Source: Renibacterium sp043789415
GTDB lineage: Bacteria > Actinomycetota > Actinomycetes > Actinomycetales > Micrococcaceae
Assembly (NCBI RefSeq): GCF_043789415.1
Contig: NZ_JBDLLW010000001.1
Coordinates: 1,240,001-1,304,000, forward strand
Direction: 5' to 3'
DNA: 64,000 bases
In this document: positions 40,988-48,895 of the stretch, in pieces
Numbering within the stretch: position 1 is the stretch's first letter
Layout: every line of letters starts with the position of its first letter
Program-made: the position numbers and the translations under genes
The notes under the pieces: model-generated
Databases searched by the model: none
What the model saw: only the letters and a program-made list of their open reading frames with translations
Told to the model about the DNA's origin: nothing

Positions 40988-41740
40988 ATGGAAAGACACA
41001 TTGAAAAATTTTCCGGCGGTGCGCTGACATCAGCGCATAAAGTTTCCGGCGCTCAAACCACCGAAAATTTGGCATTCAATGCCGTGGTACTAAGTCGTGA
41101 GGATTTCCCCGCCCTCTCATCTTTATTCGCTGACAGACAAGGTGTAGAAGCTGAAGCAGTTGTGAGGCATTACCGGTTAGTTCGCAGGATCGGTCACCAA
41201 GCATTCGAGTTGATGACCGCCTGGGGCGCTGACCGCCAAGGGATAGTCGTAGCAGAGCTTCGACGTGCCCTATGCCAAGAGAACGGGCGATTCCATCCCG
41301 TCGGAGATTGGCACATCTACGACAAGCAACTTCACTCTCCAGTGGACGTCCCAACCAGAAGAGCGGGAGAAGTCTCGGTAGGCCCACTGATCTCCTCCGA
41401 AGAGACACAAGACAAAGCATCCGTCGAGAAGCAAAACCCGACTCATCGCAGCGGTTATGAGGCGGCTCTTTATCTTCCTGGCCCGGTCCGATCAACGATG
41501 TTATCCGTTGTTCCCCAGGCCGAAGTCTATTGCGGACAGCTCGTTCAGTTTCAAGGAAGCGGCCAGATTCGTCAGCGCATTGATCTCCTGCGAGTAGGCG
41601 GCGAAAAAGCCACCGTTGTTATTGCGGAAAGATCCGTAGCCAGTTTTTCAGATGCCAAGCAATCACTGGCATTGACCCCCTGGAAAGTGACTCAAATAAC
41701 GTATGCCCTAGGAACTAAAAAAGATGAAATCAACCGATAG
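40988..41740 (+). CDS. unknown protein encoded with a J-domain protein
   Basis: 250 residues, no family recognised, no signal peptide and no membrane helix. A helical segment (about 40-95) is followed by a hydrophilic middle and a strand-rich C-terminus. It is preceded by GGAGGAG and a plausible promoter. Base composition is visibly lower in GC than the flanking paa and peptidase genes, which hints at transfer. Its end overlaps the J-domain gene by 17 bp, so the two products probably act together. Confidence 0.7.
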   Translation: MERHIEKFSGGALTSAHKVSGAQTTENLAFNAVVLSREDFPALSSLFADRQGVEAEAVVRHYRLVRRIGHQAFELMTAWGADRQGIVVAELRRALCQENGRFHPVGDWHIYDKQLHSPVDVPTRRAGEVSVGPLISSEETQDKASVEKQNPTHRSGYEAALYLPGPVRSTMLSVVPQAEVYCGQLVQFQGSGQIRQRIDLLRVGGEKATVVIAERSVASFSDAKQSLALTPWKVTQITYALGTKKDEINR

Positions 41741-42761
41741 AAACTGCTACGACGTGTTGGGGGTAACCAGCGACTCCTCCATCGATGAGATCAAAAAATC
41801 CTATAGAAAGCTCATGCGGCAAATCCACACTGATTTGAACCGAGGGAGTTCACATGATCTAGTTGCCGAGCTGAACAACGCTTATGCGGTCTTGATTAAT
41901 CCTGAAAAACGTAAGCAATATGACGAGCAAGTTAAAGACTTCGGAGCTGCCGATGGAGGTACTAACTCATCTCCGTCGGACGAAGAACCGCTGTGGGGCG
42001 AGGAACGGTCCTGGGACGAGCCGCCAATAAGAAAAACCAGGGAAACCGTAGTGAATCCCTCCCCCGATTTTCCTCACTATTCCAAGGTTTTCGTCCAGAA
42101 CGCATGGACCCCGGAACATCACAAGGCTCAAAAAATCATCTATCGGCAGATACAACAAGTCCTGGCAGCTGCCACCGCAGCAGCATTTTTAGGGTATTTC
42201 GTCCCAGCATTTTTCTCCCCGATCTTCTTACCTCCCAAAAACAACACCGCGATTCTGTACGGCACAAATGTGGTGCTTCCACTAATCCTCGTGACGTTGT
42301 TGAGCGCCTGGCTAGTGCTTCGGAAAAAAACTCCTTACATCGGTTACCTTTTCACCGCCATTTATCTAGCTAACGAATTTAGCCAACTCAGAAATTCAAC
42401 ACCACTGATTCTGACAATTGGCATGGTGGTTGCTCTAGGTGTGCTTCGCAGAAAGAAAATTAGCTACCTGAGTACCTATAAGAATGCGATGGACTGGGAA
42501 AACTTTGAAAATCGAGTGAGGTCATTAGGCCATCCACTGTTATTCATTGCGCAGTCCACACCTGTTTTTAACGGACAAAAAACCAATGCTCTCGTCCGAC
42601 ATGACGCTACCGGAATTCCAGAGACCCTCTGGATCTGGGGTTGGTTCCCCGCTGGAAATTGGATCGACTATGACCGACGTTCCCAAACAGTGCTGTCTTG
42701 GGCCAATGCAACAAATCTGACTGCTTGGCACCAGCTGAACGACAAGCTCAAGACCGCTTAG
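41724..42761 (+). CDS. J-domain membrane protein with HTD instead of HPD
   Basis: 345 residues. Residues 8-70 form a J-domain (CYDVLGVTSDSSIDEIKKSY, then NAYAVLINPEKRKQYDEQV). The invariant HPD tripeptide is H35-T36-D37, so the Pro needed to stimulate Hsp70 in the family is lost (codon ACT at 41829). A charged linker is followed by about three membrane helices (about 150-245) and a Trp-rich C-terminal domain (LWIWGWFPAGNWIDYD). It may bind without activating DnaK, or have another role. The composition is as low in GC as its partner gene. Confidence 0.8.
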   Translation: MKSTDRNCYDVLGVTSDSSIDEIKKSYRKLMRQIHTDLNRGSSHDLVAELNNAYAVLINPEKRKQYDEQVKDFGAADGGTNSSPSDEEPLWGEERSWDEPPIRKTRETVVNPSPDFPHYSKVFVQNAWTPEHHKAQKIIYRQIQQVLAAATAAAFLGYFVPAFFSPIFLPPKNNTAILYGTNVVLPLILVTLLSAWLVLRKKTPYIGYLFTAIYLANEFSQLRNSTPLILTIGMVVALGVLRRKKISYLSTYKNAMDWENFENRVRSLGHPLLFIAQSTPVFNGQKTNALVRHDATGIPETLWIWGWFPAGNWIDYDRRSQTVLSWANATNLTAWHQLNDKLKTA

Positions 42762-42806
42762 AACCCCACACCCATCCAATCGAGGTTTCAGTGGGCTAAA
42801 GTGTCT

Positions 42807-42839
42807 CCAGCCCAGTGAAAGCTGCGTTCATTGGGCTGG
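42807..42839 (+). terminator. hairpin after the J-domain gene
   Basis: 13-bp stem CCAGCCCAGTGAA / TTCATTGGGCTGG with one G-T pair and a 7-nt loop, 45 bp after the stop. No T-run follows. Confidence 0.6.
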
Positions 42840-42944
42840 GATACTGGGGCATGACACTGACACATAGGATCCCCCAGAGCACTGGAGATGAAATTTATTT
42901 CTCCTTCCGGCGAACTCGCTTCCCAGGCCCGACCCGCTGGCAGC

Positions 42945-42950
42945 TAAGGT
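42945..42950 (+). promoter_or_regulatory. -10 hexamer of leaderless oligopeptidase B gene
   Basis: TAAGGT, exactly 6 nt before ATG 42957; no Shine-Dalgarno. Confidence 0.5.
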
Positions 42951-42956
42951 AATCGC

Positions 42957-45095
42957 ATGACTACTCCCCCCGTCGCAAAGAAGCTCCCCACTGCCCGCGA
43001 ACACCATGGCGATGTGTTCATCGACAACTACGAGTGGCTTCGGGAGAAGGAAAGTCCGGAGGTGGTGGCGCACCTCAACGCCGAGCAGGCTTATACGGAT
43101 GCGGTGACCGCGGGCCAGCAGCCCTTGCGTGACGCGATCTTCGAGGAGATCAAGAACCGCACCCAGGAAACCGATCTCTCGGTGCCCTATCGGCGGGATG
43201 ACTGGTGGTACTACGTTCGGATGGAAGAAGGCCAGCAGTACGCCATCCATTGCCGGGTCGCCGCGCAGCACACCGGGGATCTGAAGGCCGACTGGACACC
43301 GCCCGCGATCGTCGCGGGACAGCCCGTGCCAGGCGAGCAGATCCTGCTCGATGGCAATGCCGAGGCTGAGGGGAAGCCGTTCTTCAGCCTGGGCGGCCAG
43401 GCACTCACCCGGGATCATCGCCTGCTCGCCTTTGCGGTGGATAATGCCGGTGACGAGCGTTTCACGCTGAAGATCAAAGATCTGCAGACCGGCGAGTTGC
43501 TGCCCGATGAGATCGGCAATATCTATTACGGCATCGCTTTCTCCCCCGACGGCAGCGAAATCTTCTACACCGTGGTGGACGATTCCTGGCGCCCGTATCA
43601 GGTGAAATCCCATCGGCTGGGCACTCCCACTGAGCAGGATGAGGTGCTTTTCCAGGAGGACGATCTGGGAATGTGGACCGGCTTCGGACTCTCGGCGGAT
43701 CGCAATCAGCTGGTAATCAGCGTTGGCTGCGCCGAGTACAGCGAGGTACACCTGCTCGATTTCGCCCAACGCGAGGCCGGCCTGCAACTGGTCGTCTCCC
43801 GCGAAGAACGAGTGCTTTACGACGTCGACCCGGTCAAGGTCGGCGGGGAAGCCCAGCTGCTGATCACGCACAATCGCAATGCCCTCAACTCCATGGTCTC
43901 CCTGGTCAGGATCTCTGAGCTGGGCAAGCCTCTCGCCGAGCAGCAATGGACCACGGTGGTACCGCACAGTGATACCGTGCGGGTCAATGGGACCAGTTCG
44001 AACGCGACTCACGCGATCATCTCGGTGCGTAAGGACACCGTCGAGAAAGTTCAGTTGCTGCCACTGGACGCCCTAGACTCTGAGCCCATCGAGCCGGCCT
44101 TCGATGAAGAGCTCTACACCGTCGAGCTCTCGCTCGCGGAGTTCAGCGCCCCTCAGCTGCGGCTCAATTACAGTTCGTTCACCACTCCTCCACGGGTATA
44201 CGACTATGTGTTGGGCACCGGTGAATTGATCCTGCGTAAAGAGACTCCTGTGCTGGGCGGCTACTCCTCGGGTGACTACATCGCCGAACGGGAATGGGCG
44301 ACCGCCGAAGATGGCGCTAAGATCCCGCTTTCCGTGATTCGCCGCGCCGATCTGCCGCGGAACGGGGCGAACCCAGCGGTGATCTACGGCTATGGCAGCT
44401 ATGAGGCCAGCATGGACCCAGGCTTCTCCATCCCCCGCATCTCCCTCTTGGACCGGGGCTTCGTCTTTGTGATCGCCCACATTCGCGGCGGCGGAGAGTT
44501 GGGCCGCGCCTGGTATGAAAACGGCAAGAAGCTGCACAAGAAGAACACCTTCACCGACTTTGTCGCCTCCACCGACTGGCTCGCCCAGTCCGGTTGGGCG
44601 GACCCGCAGCGGATCGCCGCTATCGGTGGTTCAGCAGGTGGTCTGCTGATGGGGGCGATCGTCAATCTGGCTCCGGAGAAGTACGCTGCGGTGCTGGCTC
44701 AAGTGCCCTTCGTCGACGCACTGACCACCATTCTTGACCCTGAGCTGCCGCTTTCCGCCCTGGAGTGGGAAGAGTGGGGGAACCCGATCACCGACCCTGA
44801 GGTCTATCAGTACATGAAGGAATACACCCCCTATGAAAACGTGCGAGCGGTGAATTACCCCAAGCTCGCCGCGGTCACCAGTTTCAACGACACCCGGGTG
44901 CTCTATGTGGAACCAGCCAAATGGGTCCAGGTACTACGTGAAGTGAGCACCGGCGAAGAACCCATCGTGCTGAAAATCGAGATGGACGGCGGGCACGGCG
45001 GAGCCTCAGGGCGTTACGAGAACTGGAAGGACCGCGCCTGGGACTACGCCTTCGTCGCTGACGCCCTGAACGCCAGAGAACTACGCACCAGCTAA
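42957..45095 (+). CDS. ptrB: S9 family oligopeptidase B-type peptidase
   Basis: 712 residues. An N-terminal propeller domain (PTAREHHGDVFIDNYEWLREKESPEV is the family start) is followed by the catalytic domain with Ser in IGGSAGGLLMG, His in DGGHGGASGRYE, and an Asp between them. YGYGSYEASMDPGFS and HIRGGGELGRAWYE are typical of oligopeptidase B, which cuts short peptides after basic residues in the cytosol. Length fits the family. Confidence 0.92.
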   Translation: MTTPPVAKKLPTAREHHGDVFIDNYEWLREKESPEVVAHLNAEQAYTDAVTAGQQPLRDAIFEEIKNRTQETDLSVPYRRDDWWYYVRMEEGQQYAIHCRVAAQHTGDLKADWTPPAIVAGQPVPGEQILLDGNAEAEGKPFFSLGGQALTRDHRLLAFAVDNAGDERFTLKIKDLQTGELLPDEIGNIYYGIAFSPDGSEIFYTVVDDSWRPYQVKSHRLGTPTEQDEVLFQEDDLGMWTGFGLSADRNQLVISVGCAEYSEVHLLDFAQREAGLQLVVSREERVLYDVDPVKVGGEAQLLITHNRNALNSMVSLVRISELGKPLAEQQWTTVVPHSDTVRVNGTSSNATHAIISVRKDTVEKVQLLPLDALDSEPIEPAFDEELYTVELSLAEFSAPQLRLNYSSFTTPPRVYDYVLGTGELILRKETPVLGGYSSGDYIAEREWATAEDGAKIPLSVIRRADLPRNGANPAVIYGYGSYEASMDPGFSIPRISLLDRGFVFVIAHIRGGGELGRAWYENGKKLHKKNTFTDFVASTDWLAQSGWADPQRIAAIGGSAGGLLMGAIVNLAPEKYAAVLAQVPFVDALTTILDPELPLSALEWEEWGNPITDPEVYQYMKEYTPYENVRAVNYPKLAAVTSFNDTRVLYVEPAKWVQVLREVSTGEEPIVLKIEMDGGHGGASGRYENWKDRAWDYAFVADALNARELRTS

Positions 45096-45191
45096 AACCC
45101 AGAGATCTCCCAGCCAACCTTCAGTCTCCATTGGGATACTCGGGGGCATTGCCCCTACACAGGGTGCCCTAACACAGAAGGTTGAACAACC

Positions 45192-46064
45192 ATGCGCATA
45201 CGCTCTGTTAGTGCCGCGAGCGGGGTCGTCGCGACCCTGCTCGCGCTTGTCCTGAGCAGCGGGACAGCTACTGCCGCCGCGAAAGCAGTGGATCCCGCCC
45301 TGGTCACCACCCCGGTGGGCGTCGAGGTGGTGAACGGAATCGCCGACGCCGATAATCCACTGGATGCCAAAGGGCTCACTAAATCGGTGGGTTATAAGAG
45401 CACCCCCGCACGCTTCCCCGGTGCCGAGTCCGTGATCGGAGTGGATACCCGCAAGCAGATTCTGAACACCACGCAGAACCCCTACCGTGCCGTCGTCAAA
45501 CTCGGCGGCGGCTCGCTCTCCGGCTGCACCGGCTGGATGATCTCCGCTGACACCCTGATGACCGCGGGGCACTGCGTCTGGAACGGCTTCGAATACACCG
45601 CGGATTTCAACGCCTGGCCCGCCAAGAACGGCAATGTCGCACCGTTCGGTTCCTGCCAGGCTTCGCAAATCTGGACTGACAAGAAGTGGCTGGAGACTCA
45701 GGACTGGGAATACGACTGGGCCTTGGTCAAACTCAATTGCCGGGTAGGCGAACAGACCGGCTGGTTCGGCTACAAAGTGGCTAATGATGCCGCCCTGCTG
45801 AAGAGCTATGTCTCGGTGACCGGTTACCCCGGGGATATGCCAGAGAGCACCATGTGGACCGATAACAAGAAAGTCGCCAACGTGACGCCAACCAAGGTCT
45901 GGTACCCGAATGACACCATCGGTGGCCAGAGCGGCGCACCGGTGTACACCTCGGCGGGCCAGGCCATCGCCATTCATGCTTACGGCGATGACGGCACCGG
46001 CAATAGCGGCACCCGGATCAAGGCTCAACTCTTCAATGTGATGAGTCACTTGAAGGATCGCTGA
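45192..46064 (+). CDS. secreted trypsin/V8-like serine protease 1
   Basis: 290 residues. A signal peptide (cut near ATAAA) is followed by a pro-region of about 60 residues, then the protease. Triad: His in TAGHCVW, Asp in YDWALVKLN and Ser in GGQSGAPVY. Cys residues in SGCTGW, GHC, GSC and LNC may form disulfides. It resembles glutamyl-endopeptidase-like S1 enzymes. The ATG has AAGG about 10 nt upstream. A close paralog lies directly downstream. Confidence 0.9.
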   Translation: MRIRSVSAASGVVATLLALVLSSGTATAAAKAVDPALVTTPVGVEVVNGIADADNPLDAKGLTKSVGYKSTPARFPGAESVIGVDTRKQILNTTQNPYRAVVKLGGGSLSGCTGWMISADTLMTAGHCVWNGFEYTADFNAWPAKNGNVAPFGSCQASQIWTDKKWLETQDWEYDWALVKLNCRVGEQTGWFGYKVANDAALLKSYVSVTGYPGDMPESTMWTDNKKVANVTPTKVWYPNDTIGGQSGAPVYTSAGQAIAIHAYGDDGTGNSGTRIKAQLFNVMSHLKDR

Positions 46065-46084
46065 GCCACCTTCAAAACCCACTC

Positions 46085-46114
46085 GGGGCGCCCGTCCGAA
46101 AGGCTGGGCGCCCC
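46085..46114 (+). terminator. GC-rich hairpin between the two protease genes
   Basis: GGGGCGCCC (46085-46093) and GGGCGCCCC (46106-46114) form a 9-bp stem, 20 bp after the stop of the first protease. No T-run follows. Confidence 0.6.
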
Positions 46115-46221
46115 TACCGTATCCGGCCAACCCTTGGCCAAATACCAGCGGATTTTCAGGAAACGTTGACATGCTCGGTGTACCCAAAATCGAGACAACC
46201 CCACTGGAGGCTGGTCTAAGC

Positions 46222-47100
46222 ATGCAAAAACGGTCCATGAGCGCGGCAGGCGGAGTGCTAATCGCACTGGCAGCATTGGTTTTCTCTAGCGGCGCAGCAA
46301 CAGCAGCTGCCCCCGAAGCGGTCGACTCCTCAGTCACCACACCGGTAGGCGTGAAGATTGTCAACGGTGTGGCAGACACCGCGAATCCGCTCAGTTCAGC
46401 TGGATTGACCGACTCGGTTGGTTTCACTTCAACCCCGGCTAGCTTTCCGGGTGCAGAATCGGTGATCGGCGCCGATACCCGCAAGCAGATTACCGACACC
46501 CTGAAGACCCCCTACCGCGGCCTGGTCGAGCTCAGTGGAGGTTCGCTCTCGGGCTGCACCGGCTGGATGATCTCCGCCGACACCCTGGTCACCGCGGGTC
46601 ACTGCGTCTGGGACGGCAGCAGCTACACCGCAGATTTCACTGCCTCACCCGCACGCAATGACACCAAGCGGCCCTTCGGCACCTGTCAGGCTGCCCAGGT
46701 CTGGACCGATCAGCAGTGGCTCAGCAACTACGACCAAAACTTTGACTGGGCAGTGGTCAAGCTCAATTGCACGGTGGGAACCCAGACCGGCTGGTTCGGC
46801 TACAAGACGGATTCCGATGGCAACCTGGCCAATCTCGGGGTCACGGTCTCCGGCTACCCCGGGGACAAGCCCTGGGGCCAGGTGTGGAGCGATTCCAACA
46901 AAGTCGCCCAAGTCACCGCGACCAAGGTCTGGTACCCGAATGACACCTTCGGCGGCGAAAGCGGCTCTCCGGTGTACAACTCAGCTGCCCAGGCGATAGC
47001 GATCCACGCCTACGGCAATGACGGCTCCGGGAACAGTGGTACCCGGATCAAGCCCCAGCTCTTCAACACCCTGACCCATCTGAAGAACGCCGGTTCCTAA
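46222..47100 (+). CDS. secreted trypsin/V8-like serine protease 2
   Basis: 292 residues, closely similar to the preceding gene along its whole length (TTPVGV.VVNG.AD, FPGAESVIG, SGCTGWMISADTL are shared). Signal peptide, pro-region, then triad His (TAGHCVW), Asp (FDWAVVKLN) and Ser (GGESGSPVY). The change from GGQSGAP to GGESGSP near the Ser could alter specificity. The ATG at 46222 matches the start of the paralog; the open frame to 46171 is not used. Confidence 0.9.
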   Translation: MQKRSMSAAGGVLIALAALVFSSGAATAAAPEAVDSSVTTPVGVKIVNGVADTANPLSSAGLTDSVGFTSTPASFPGAESVIGADTRKQITDTLKTPYRGLVELSGGSLSGCTGWMISADTLVTAGHCVWDGSSYTADFTASPARNDTKRPFGTCQAAQVWTDQQWLSNYDQNFDWAVVKLNCTVGTQTGWFGYKTDSDGNLANLGVTVSGYPGDKPWGQVWSDSNKVAQVTATKVWYPNDTFGGESGSPVYNSAAQAIAIHAYGNDGSGNSGTRIKPQLFNTLTHLKNAGS

Positions 47101-47121
47101 GCGTTATCTCTGACGACGCAG

Positions 47122-47160
47122 AGAGGGTGGAATCTCAGTATTGCTGAGATTCCACCCTCT
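47122..47160. terminator. strong bidirectional terminator
   Basis: A perfect 17-bp stem (47122-47138 with 47144-47160) and a 5-nt TATTG loop, 22 bp after the second protease stop. It is also placed to end the convergent GNAT gene. Confidence 0.8.
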
Positions 47161-47173
47161 ACTGCTTTGCTGG

Positions 47174-47737
47174 CTAGGACTGCCACTCGGAACGCAGCAG
47201 TGCGTACATCGCCTCGGAGGACCATTCTCCTTTGAGATACCAGTTCTCCCGGGCCACCCCCTCGAACGTCATACCGAGCCGCTCGCAGATCTTCCGGGAA
47301 CCGTCGTTGGCGGCGTCGAGCCTCGCCTGGATCCTGCGGAAACCCAGCTGGCCAAAAGCGAGATCCACGACGGCGCGCGCGGCTTCGGTGGCGTAGCCCA
47401 TACCTTGAGCCTGTGGCGCCAGGCTCCAGCCGACTTCACCGATATAGCCGTGCTCGGCGTCGCCACCGGTCTCCCATTTCAGCGCAATCTCACCGAGCAA
47501 ACCTGGCTGATCGGCGCGTTCCACCGCAAAGGAAGCCCAGTCGCCTTCCCTATCGAAAGTCTGCTTGCAGAACTTACCGACTCGTTCCATGCACTCAGCC
47601 AGGCTACGTTCATCGCTGAGCAAGTAGCGGGCTGTTTCGGGCAGCGATTGATACGCGTAATAAGCCTCGAGATCCGAGGGTTTGAAGCGGCGCAGCAGCA
47701 GCCGTTCAGTGTGCAAGGGGTAAGGAATTTTTTCCAT
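47174..47737 (-). CDS. GNAT family acetyltransferase (RimJ-like)
   Basis: 187 residues: TERLLLRRFKPSDLEAYYAYQ at the start, GWSLAPQAQGMGYATEAARAV as the acetyl-CoA loop and RIQARLDAANDGSRKICERLGM. Similar enzymes acetylate ribosomal proteins or small molecules. The ATG lacks a Shine-Dalgarno; TACTAT lies 5 nt upstream, overlapping the end of ackA, so it may have its own near-leaderless promoter. Confidence 0.87.
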   Translation of the reverse strand: MEKIPYPLHTERLLLRRFKPSDLEAYYAYQSLPETARYLLSDERSLAECMERVGKFCKQTFDREGDWASFAVERADQPGLLGEIALKWETGGDAEHGYIGEVGWSLAPQAQGMGYATEAARAVVDLAFGQLGFRRIQARLDAANDGSRKICERLGMTFEGVARENWYLKGEWSSEAMYALLRSEWQS

Positions 47738-47749
47738 ATCTCATAGTAT

Positions 47750-48895
47750 CTAGCTCAGCCTGGACACCAGCCCCGCAGTGGCTTCGGCGATGGCTCTTTC
47801 CTCATCCGTAGGCACCACGAGCACCGGGATCGCCGAGTCGACCGCGCTGATCAGCCGAGCGGCTTTCGATCGGACGGCGTTCGCCGCCGAATCGAGAACC
47901 AGGCCCAGAGCAGCTAGCTTCGCCACCACCAAAGCCCTGAATTCAGCAGAGTTCTCGCCGATACCCGCGGTGAAGACCAGGGCTTTCATTCCGCCCACCG
48001 CCACATGGTAGGCACCGATGTACTTGGCCAACCGATAAGACGCCACCGCGAGCGCCAGCTGAGCTGCCTGCTGGCCGCTGCCTGCCGCTTCCACCACGGA
48101 ACGCATGTCATTGCTTCCTGAAAGTGCCAGTAGCCCCGATTCCCGATTGAGTAAGTCATCGATCTGCTCGGCGGAATATCCCTGACGCCCCAGGAAGACC
48201 AGGATCGAAGGGTCCAGATCACCGCTCCGAGTACCCATCACCAACCCTTCCAGCGGGGTGAAGCCCATTGAAGTGTCGATGCTCAAGCCAGCTTTGATCG
48301 CGGTGACCGAAGCACCATTACCCAGGTGAGCGACCACGCCGTCAAAGGACTGCCCGGGGAGGCCAAGAAAATCTGCGGCCTGACGGCTGACGAATTCGTG
48401 ACTCGTGCCATGGAAGCCATAGCGCCGGATTCCATGCCGTTCATAGAGTTCAGCGGGAATCGCGTAACGCCAGGCGTACTCGGGAAGGGTGCGATGGAAA
48501 GCGGTGTCAAAGACAGCCACCTGCGGCAGCTCCGGCCATTTCGCGGAAATCGCCCGGATGCCTAGAACGTTCGCCGGATTGTGCAGCGGAGCCAAAGGGT
48601 TGAGCCGTTCAATAGCTCGGGTGACCTCATGATCGATCAGCACCGGCTCGCTGAACCGTTCGCCTCCGTGCACCACCCGATGCCCCACCGCGTCAATCCG
48701 TAGCTCACCGAGGGCGGCACCGACCAGTTCAAGAGCGGCAGCATGATCGGTTACCGGATTGCTGGCCGCTCCGCCCTCGGCCTGACCGATTCGCTCGATC
48801 AGCCCCTCCAGCAGCACCTCTTCCGCTTGGGTATCCCGCACTTGGTACTTCAAGGAGGAGGAACCCGAGTTGATCACCAGAATCTGCACGGTCAC
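47750..48895 (-). CDS. ackA: acetate kinase
   Basis: 381 residues; converts acetyl phosphate and ADP to acetate and ATP, or the reverse. VINSGSSSLKYQV at the start, RRYGFHGTSHEFVS with the catalytic His and GTRSGDLDPSI are present. The GTG start overlaps the pta stop (GTGA), so both enzymes of the acetate node are translated together. Confidence 0.96.
   Translation of the reverse strand: MTVQILVINSGSSSLKYQVRDTQAEEVLLEGLIERIGQAEGGAASNPVTDHAAALELVGAALGELRIDAVGHRVVHGGERFSEPVLIDHEVTRAIERLNPLAPLHNPANVLGIRAISAKWPELPQVAVFDTAFHRTLPEYAWRYAIPAELYERHGIRRYGFHGTSHEFVSRQAADFLGLPGQSFDGVVAHLGNGASVTAIKAGLSIDTSMGFTPLEGLVMGTRSGDLDPSILVFLGRQGYSAEQIDDLLNRESGLLALSGSNDMRSVVEAAGSGQQAAQLALAVASYRLAKYIGAYHVAVGGMKALVFTAGIGENSAEFRALVVAKLAALGLVLDSAANAVRSKAARLISAVDSAIPVLVVPTDEERAIAEATAGLVSRLS

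Noticed and set aside
42828..44012. 394-codon open frame on the minus strand opposite oligopeptidase B
   Set aside because: It is antisense to a gene with complete S9 motifs, has no recognisable domain, and long antisense frames are expected in GC-rich coding DNA.
45081..46499. 472-codon minus-strand frame across both protease genes
   Set aside because: It covers two intact serine proteases with signal peptides and crosses a terminator hairpin; a composition artefact.
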